A stretch of 64,000 nucleotides of DNA from Macrosoma leucophasiata (lineage: Eukaryota; Arthropoda; Insecta; Lepidoptera; Hedylidae). Below, piece by piece: positions 60,776-64,000 of the stretch. Each line of letters starts with the position of its first letter. The stretch's first letter is position 1. The stretch spans positions 23,782,001 to 23,846,000 of the forward strand of contig JAWQUS010000025.1 of assembly GCA_036365455.1 (NCBI GenBank), read 5' to 3'. The position numbers and the translations under genes were made by a program. Under the pieces are notes generated by a model. That model was not told where the DNA came from, did not search any database, and saw only the letters and a list, made by a program, of their open reading frames with translations.

Positions 60776-61005
60776 ACTAGCTGTCGGCAAACTTCGTCTC
60801 GCCCTAGAAAATTAAAAAAAAAAAATGTCCAAAAATGTTATGAAAATATAGATGTTAGCCGATTCTCCCGCCGAATATGCATGCAAAATTTGGTTAAAAT
60901 CGGTCCAGTCGTTTCGGAGGAGTACGAAGACAAATATCGTGACACGAGAATTTTATATATAAGATATAGCTTATGTTTATTGAAACCGAGCGGCCCTCCC
61001 CGGCT
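60776..61005 (-). repeat. Short insect repeat with GCAAACTTCGTCTCGCC end
   Basis: ACTAGCTGTCGGCAAACTTC then GTCTCGCCCTAG; GGTTAAAATCGGTCCAGTCG and GACACGAGAATTTTATATAT. A second GC-rich end (GAGCGGCCCTCCCCGGCTT) follows at 60988. Confidence 0.5.
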
Positions 61006-61062
61006 TATCATGAAAAATAAAGTATTTTATTTTTATTTTTCGCAATAACACATGACAGTGAA

Positions 61063-61390
61063 CTTGAGTATGTTAGTGTTCAGCACTATCGTCAGAGAAT
61101 ATGTTATTACATATAAAATAATACTACGTATAGAATGGACACTTCGACGTCCCGCCCGATTTGCCCGCATCACTCAACCCCTTCCCCTCTTATGGGCGAC
61201 GGTTGGTACTTTGTACGTGCTGCACACAGGTGCGCGTGTAAATACACGTCACTGATTGATGTCTGTGTAATAGAGACCAAATTAAGCGTTTGTATGGAAT
61301 TTTGGCGGAGTGTCTGCGTTGTGCTATCGTGTTCCGGTAAGGTGGTAATGTACGGCCCTGTTACTCCCGGCATAGAGGCATAATACCTTA
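61063..61390 (+). repeat. Family A remnants around repeat R
   Basis: GTTAGTGTTCAGCACTATCG (61072-61091) and GCTATCGTGTTCCGGTAAGG to GCATAGAGGCATAATACC (61323-61390) are family A pieces. Between them lies repeat R in reverse (61118-61195) and a short unassigned segment. Confidence 0.5.
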
Positions 61391-61464
61391 GGCTTAATAA
61401 GTCACGAGCAACTAAATAAAAAAAAGATATTAGCACACCCCTAACATTTTTGAAAGACCCATCT

Positions 61465-61715
61465 GTGGAGGAACGGGTGGAAGTGTTCCTCCGACGAAAA
61501 GGGAGAATCCTCCGACCAGGCGAGGTGGTAGCGCCTGGCGGGCCGCGGCCCAACGATTGACGTTGGGAAGTTGTATATATGCCAACTCTTGAGAAATCTT
61601 CGTATGTGCGATGTAATTCGAATGCACGCCATCTATCGTGCTAGACAAGTACTGTAAGGTTTCATTGTATTCCACTAGTTGGCGCCTTAATGTAGTGGAC
61701 GCTACACATCCAACG
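61465..61715 (-). repeat. Dispersed repeat Q, copy 2 (inverted relative to 45.9 kb)
   Basis: AGTGTTCCTCCGACGAAAAG, CGCCTGGCGGGCCGCGGCCC, AACTCTTGAGAAATCTTCGT and TTGGCGCCTTAATGTAGTGG. About 90% identical to 45860-46060. The 127- and 81-codon minus frames follow it but have no motif. Confidence 0.72.
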
Positions 61716-61739
61716 ATATCTCAGACTATACAGAAAAAG

Positions 61740-61925
61740 AAAAATTAAATGTCTAGTAATTTTATTTTTCATGTTTTTATTCTACTACTTTGTCAGCATG
61801 ATTAAGGTGTATACTTGTACCAAATTTCAAGTCTCTAGTACCAAAAGTTTTTGCGGATGGACAGACAGACAGACGCACATGGCGAAACTATAGGGGTTCC
61901 TTGTTTACTACGGAACAGTACCGAA
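61740..61925 (+). repeat. Dispersed repeat with GACAGACAGACAGACGCACA motif
   Basis: ACCAAATTTCAAGTCTCTAG, GGACAGACAGACAGACGCAC, ATGGCGAAACTATAGGGGTT and CTACGGAACAGTACCGAACC. A widespread repeat type in insect genomes; class not determined. Confidence 0.55.
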
Positions 61926-61984
61926 CCCGAAGAAAAAGAAGTTATAAAATAATTTTGCCTAACATAAGTAGATATGTAATCTGA

Positions 61985-62140
61985 GAGCGAGTTTCACCGT
62001 TTGCTCCGAGAACTGAGCTTAATAAGACGATCAAGCCTAAAATGTGCATCCAATTTCAACCTCATCACGAACAATTTTCGTCGGTAAAATCCAAGTAGTG
62101 TTATCGAACTTGTTTAACTACGCAAAACGTGCTTTACGAA
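61985..62140 (+). repeat. Dispersed repeat L, copy 2
   Basis: Matches 58996-59165 from TTTCACCGTTTGCTCCGAGA to AACTTGTTTAACTACGCAAA. Confidence 0.65.
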
Positions 62141-62352
62141 TATTGTTAATATCAAACAAACACATCATCCTAAACCCACATACCGATATAGCAGAAGAGA
62201 AAAACTATTTAAATCAAATAAACCAATCTATATCGGAAAAGGGAAAACCATTTATAATTCTCGATTCGTTAACTGGTTTCCCTAAGGTAGAGGACATAAT
62301 TAGCTGATACGATCGGTTAAGCTCTCGTTGTATAGATGATGCGATAATATTT
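62141..62352. other. No recognised feature
   Basis: An 87-codon frame (62044-62307) runs through repeat L and this spacer; no motif. Confidence 0.4.
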
Positions 62353-62790
62353 TTACTGGTGGTAGAGTTTTAGTGTTGGAGCTCGAGGGCGTAGGCACCA
62401 CCGCATTACCGCTAAATAGCAGTGTTCAGCACTATCGTGTTCCGGTTAGATGGTAATGTATGGCCCTGTAATAATTATCACAGAGACATTTTTTTATGTA
62501 ATGGAAGTGACAAACAAGTATGTAGTTCACATTGATGCTAAGTGATGACTGCAGCCTATAGACACCCACACGAAGACCAAGGTCAAAATGCAGATGCGTT
62601 ACCACTCCTGAGGCCTAAGGTGTTATGCCTCTGTTCCGGAAATTACAGAGCATAATAACTAAGGTCTCAGGGGTGGCAAGGCATCTGTATTTTGACCTCT
62701 GGTCTTTGTGTGAGTGTCTCTAGGCTGCAGTCATTACTTTATTAATCAATGTAAACTACGAGATTGTTTGCCGGCTTCAAAAAAAAAATT
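62353..62790 (+). repeat. Family A copy interrupted by a younger family A copy
   Basis: The outer plus-sense copy is split: 62353-62490 (ACTGGTGGTAGAGTTTTAGT to CACAGAGACAT) and 62648-62790 (CATAATAACTAAGGTCTCAG to GATTGTTTGCCGGCTTC plus an A-tail). The inner minus-sense copy 62491-62647 starts with a T-run and is 5'-truncated at TTCCGGAAATT. ACAGAG flanks both sides. Confidence 0.85.
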
Positions 62791-62849
62791 GTGTGAGAAA
62801 ATATGGATGCAATAAGTAATAATTACCTTCTTAATACTCCAGAAATTAA

Positions 62850-62935
62850 AGAAAACACGGAAAGAAAAAATTGACTTCGGGTAGGCATCGAACCTGCGAC
62901 CTCAAGGTAACCAGTCCATCTTCTCTACTTCTCTC
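62850..62935 (-). repeat. Diverged relative of tRNA-like repeat E
   Basis: GAAAGAAAAAATTGACTTCG precedes a reverse tRNA-like head with GGCATCGAACCTGCGACC (B-box side). The head sequence differs from repeat E, so the element type may have carried another tRNA. Confidence 0.5.
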
Positions 62936-62954
62936 TTAATACTATATTATTTTA

Positions 62955-63045
62955 GTTACAGAACTCGAGGGCGCAAGCGGCTACATTGTAGTGTTCAGAA
63001 ATACAGTGTTTCGGTTAGATGATAATGTAAGAACATGAGCTTGAG
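62955..63045 (+). repeat. Family A fragment, very old
   Basis: CTCGAGGGCGCAAGCGGCTA and TAGTGTTCAGAAATACAGTG then TTTCGGTTAGATGATAATGT. Confidence 0.45.
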
Positions 63046-63087
63046 ACTAACTATTAGGTAAAGGAAAATAAAATTGAATTATTTTGA

Positions 63088-63155
63088 GAATACGCGTTCA
63101 CTCACAGCCCCACACTAGATTTAAGCCTGTGTCGTGGGTGCCGTTGTTCACAACT
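63088..63155 (-). repeat. SINE C 3' fragment
   Basis: ATACGCGTTCACTCACAGCC and CTGTGTCGTGGGTGCCGTTG: the 3' end only, 5'-truncated. Confidence 0.7.
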
Positions 63156-63309
63156 TTTTTTAAACAATGCGATGCGAATTAGTTTGGACATTCGTGCGAT
63201 GTATTCGTGCGAGCTCGCAGATATTTGCGATGCGATGCGAATTCGCAGTTATGTGTGGGACTCAATACATCTATATAACACTCAGAAAATCTAAATCTGT
63301 TGACTGTCA

Positions 63310-63470
63310 CATTTCTTATTTTACAATCTGATAACAAAGCGTCGAAGAAAATTAAGAAAGTACTTTCCTTTGGAGCTCTACCAATGTATATCAATTTTTT
63401 GTTCAAAAACTACATGTATCAAGAAAAACCTGCCAAAAAAAAATCAGTCGACTCTTCATCTTTTTCTTCA
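63310..63470 (+). repeat. Dispersed repeat T, copy 2
   Basis: TTACAATCTGATAACAAAGC and AGAAAAACCTGCCAAAAAAA then ATCAGTCGACTC; diverged from 46095-46230. Confidence 0.45.
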
Positions 63471-64000
63471 TAAACTACCTAACTAAACTTATCGCTTAGC
63501 ATTGTCAATGTGACATTAACTTCACCTACTTCTACCGTAGCTGCCTTTTTTCCAAAAAACTGCACGCTCTAGCCAATAAAAGCGTGTCTAATTGGATGGA
63601 ATAATTAAAGAAATACTCGTTATTAGTGTACTGTTCATTTGCTTTGAAGGACTTGAGTATATAGTATAGAATCACTATAGAACCATAGTTTCTCAGGAAT
63701 ATTATTTCCAGTTTTATATATTTTTGACAGCATTATTGATGGATAATGTGATATTTGCTGTCGTATGTCATATACAAATAAGTCATGAAAACAAACTACA
63801 AAATAGGGTAATAATCTAAGATACATCGATTAATCGGGAAATAGATTTTTGACTCAAAACAATCGATTATTTTATTCGATCGATACGTACATTTAACCCC
63901 TTCCTATCCCTCGAGGAATATAGGCGCGAAGTGACTTTATATTCAGTATGCACCCCGACAAAGTTAAAATAAAAGCTAGTATAAAAGTAGACTAAATTAC
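63471..64000. other. No recognised feature
   Basis: AT-rich end of the window; a CAATCGATTATTTTATTCGATCG patch at 63860 is locally palindromic. The final bases may begin another repeat. Confidence 0.4.

Noticed and set aside
45860..61715. Large inverted segmental duplication linking 45-46 kb and 61-62 kb
   Set aside because: Repeats Q and R are each inverted between the two places, but their order is not the mirror image expected from one inversion, so they are better explained as separate dispersed repeats.

Overview
The window looks like AT-rich, repeat-dominated intergenic DNA from an insect, most probably a moth or butterfly (Lepidoptera). The evidence is the repertoire: RTE-type LINEs with TGATGA tails, CR1/Jockey-type LINEs with an ATCGCT/AGCGAT hairpin before the tail, short A-tailed repeats ending in a GCTTGTTTGCC-type motif, and tRNA-headed SINEs. 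This is recognition of repeat types, not a database result. I found no host protein-coding gene, rRNA gene, convincing functional tRNA gene or CRISPR array. Nearly every long reading frame is a LINE or a fragment of one.

Layout. 1-15 kb: a decayed RTE endonuclease region, RTE 3' ends, many copies of the ~285-bp 'family A' repeat, tRNA-derived SINEs (SINE B), a TTAA-flanked MITE and a Helitron-like repeat. 15.6-17.6 kb: a 5'-truncated LINE whose reverse transcriptase (RT) has lost a catalytic Asp. 19-24.8 kb: SINEs, a three-copy unknown repeat (one copy split by a CR1-like 3' end) and RTE debris. 24.9-29.6 kb: an apparently full-length LINE on the minus strand with intact ORF1 (255 aa) and ORF2 (974 aa, endonuclease plus RT), the only open element here. 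30-38 kb: 5S-rRNA-like SINEs, SINE B, a LINE broken by frameshifts, SINE C and a tRNA-like repeat. 38-47 kb: a 265-bp direct-repeat pair, dense family A copies (some inverted against each other) and a 188-bp tandem duplication. 48-50.5 kb: an RT fragment fused to a family A 3' end, and a LINE C-terminus. 52-56.2 kb: DNA transposons (a pogo-like element with 24-bp terminal inverted repeats (TIRs), and a Harbinger-like element with a nested retroposon) and a solo LTR in a TA microsatellite. 56-64 kb: more RTE, family A and tRNA-like repeats.

How the parts relate. Two SINE/LINE pairings can be read from shared 3' tails. SINE B ends like LINE F (CTACCCC hairpin then GGCGTGAAG), and family A ends like a LINE whose C-terminus is at 47.4 kb. 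Each short element probably borrows that LINE's machinery. Target-site duplications of 11-14 bp and related empty sites support several insertions and order some of them. All family relations were read by eye; boundaries of old copies are good to about 10-20 bases.
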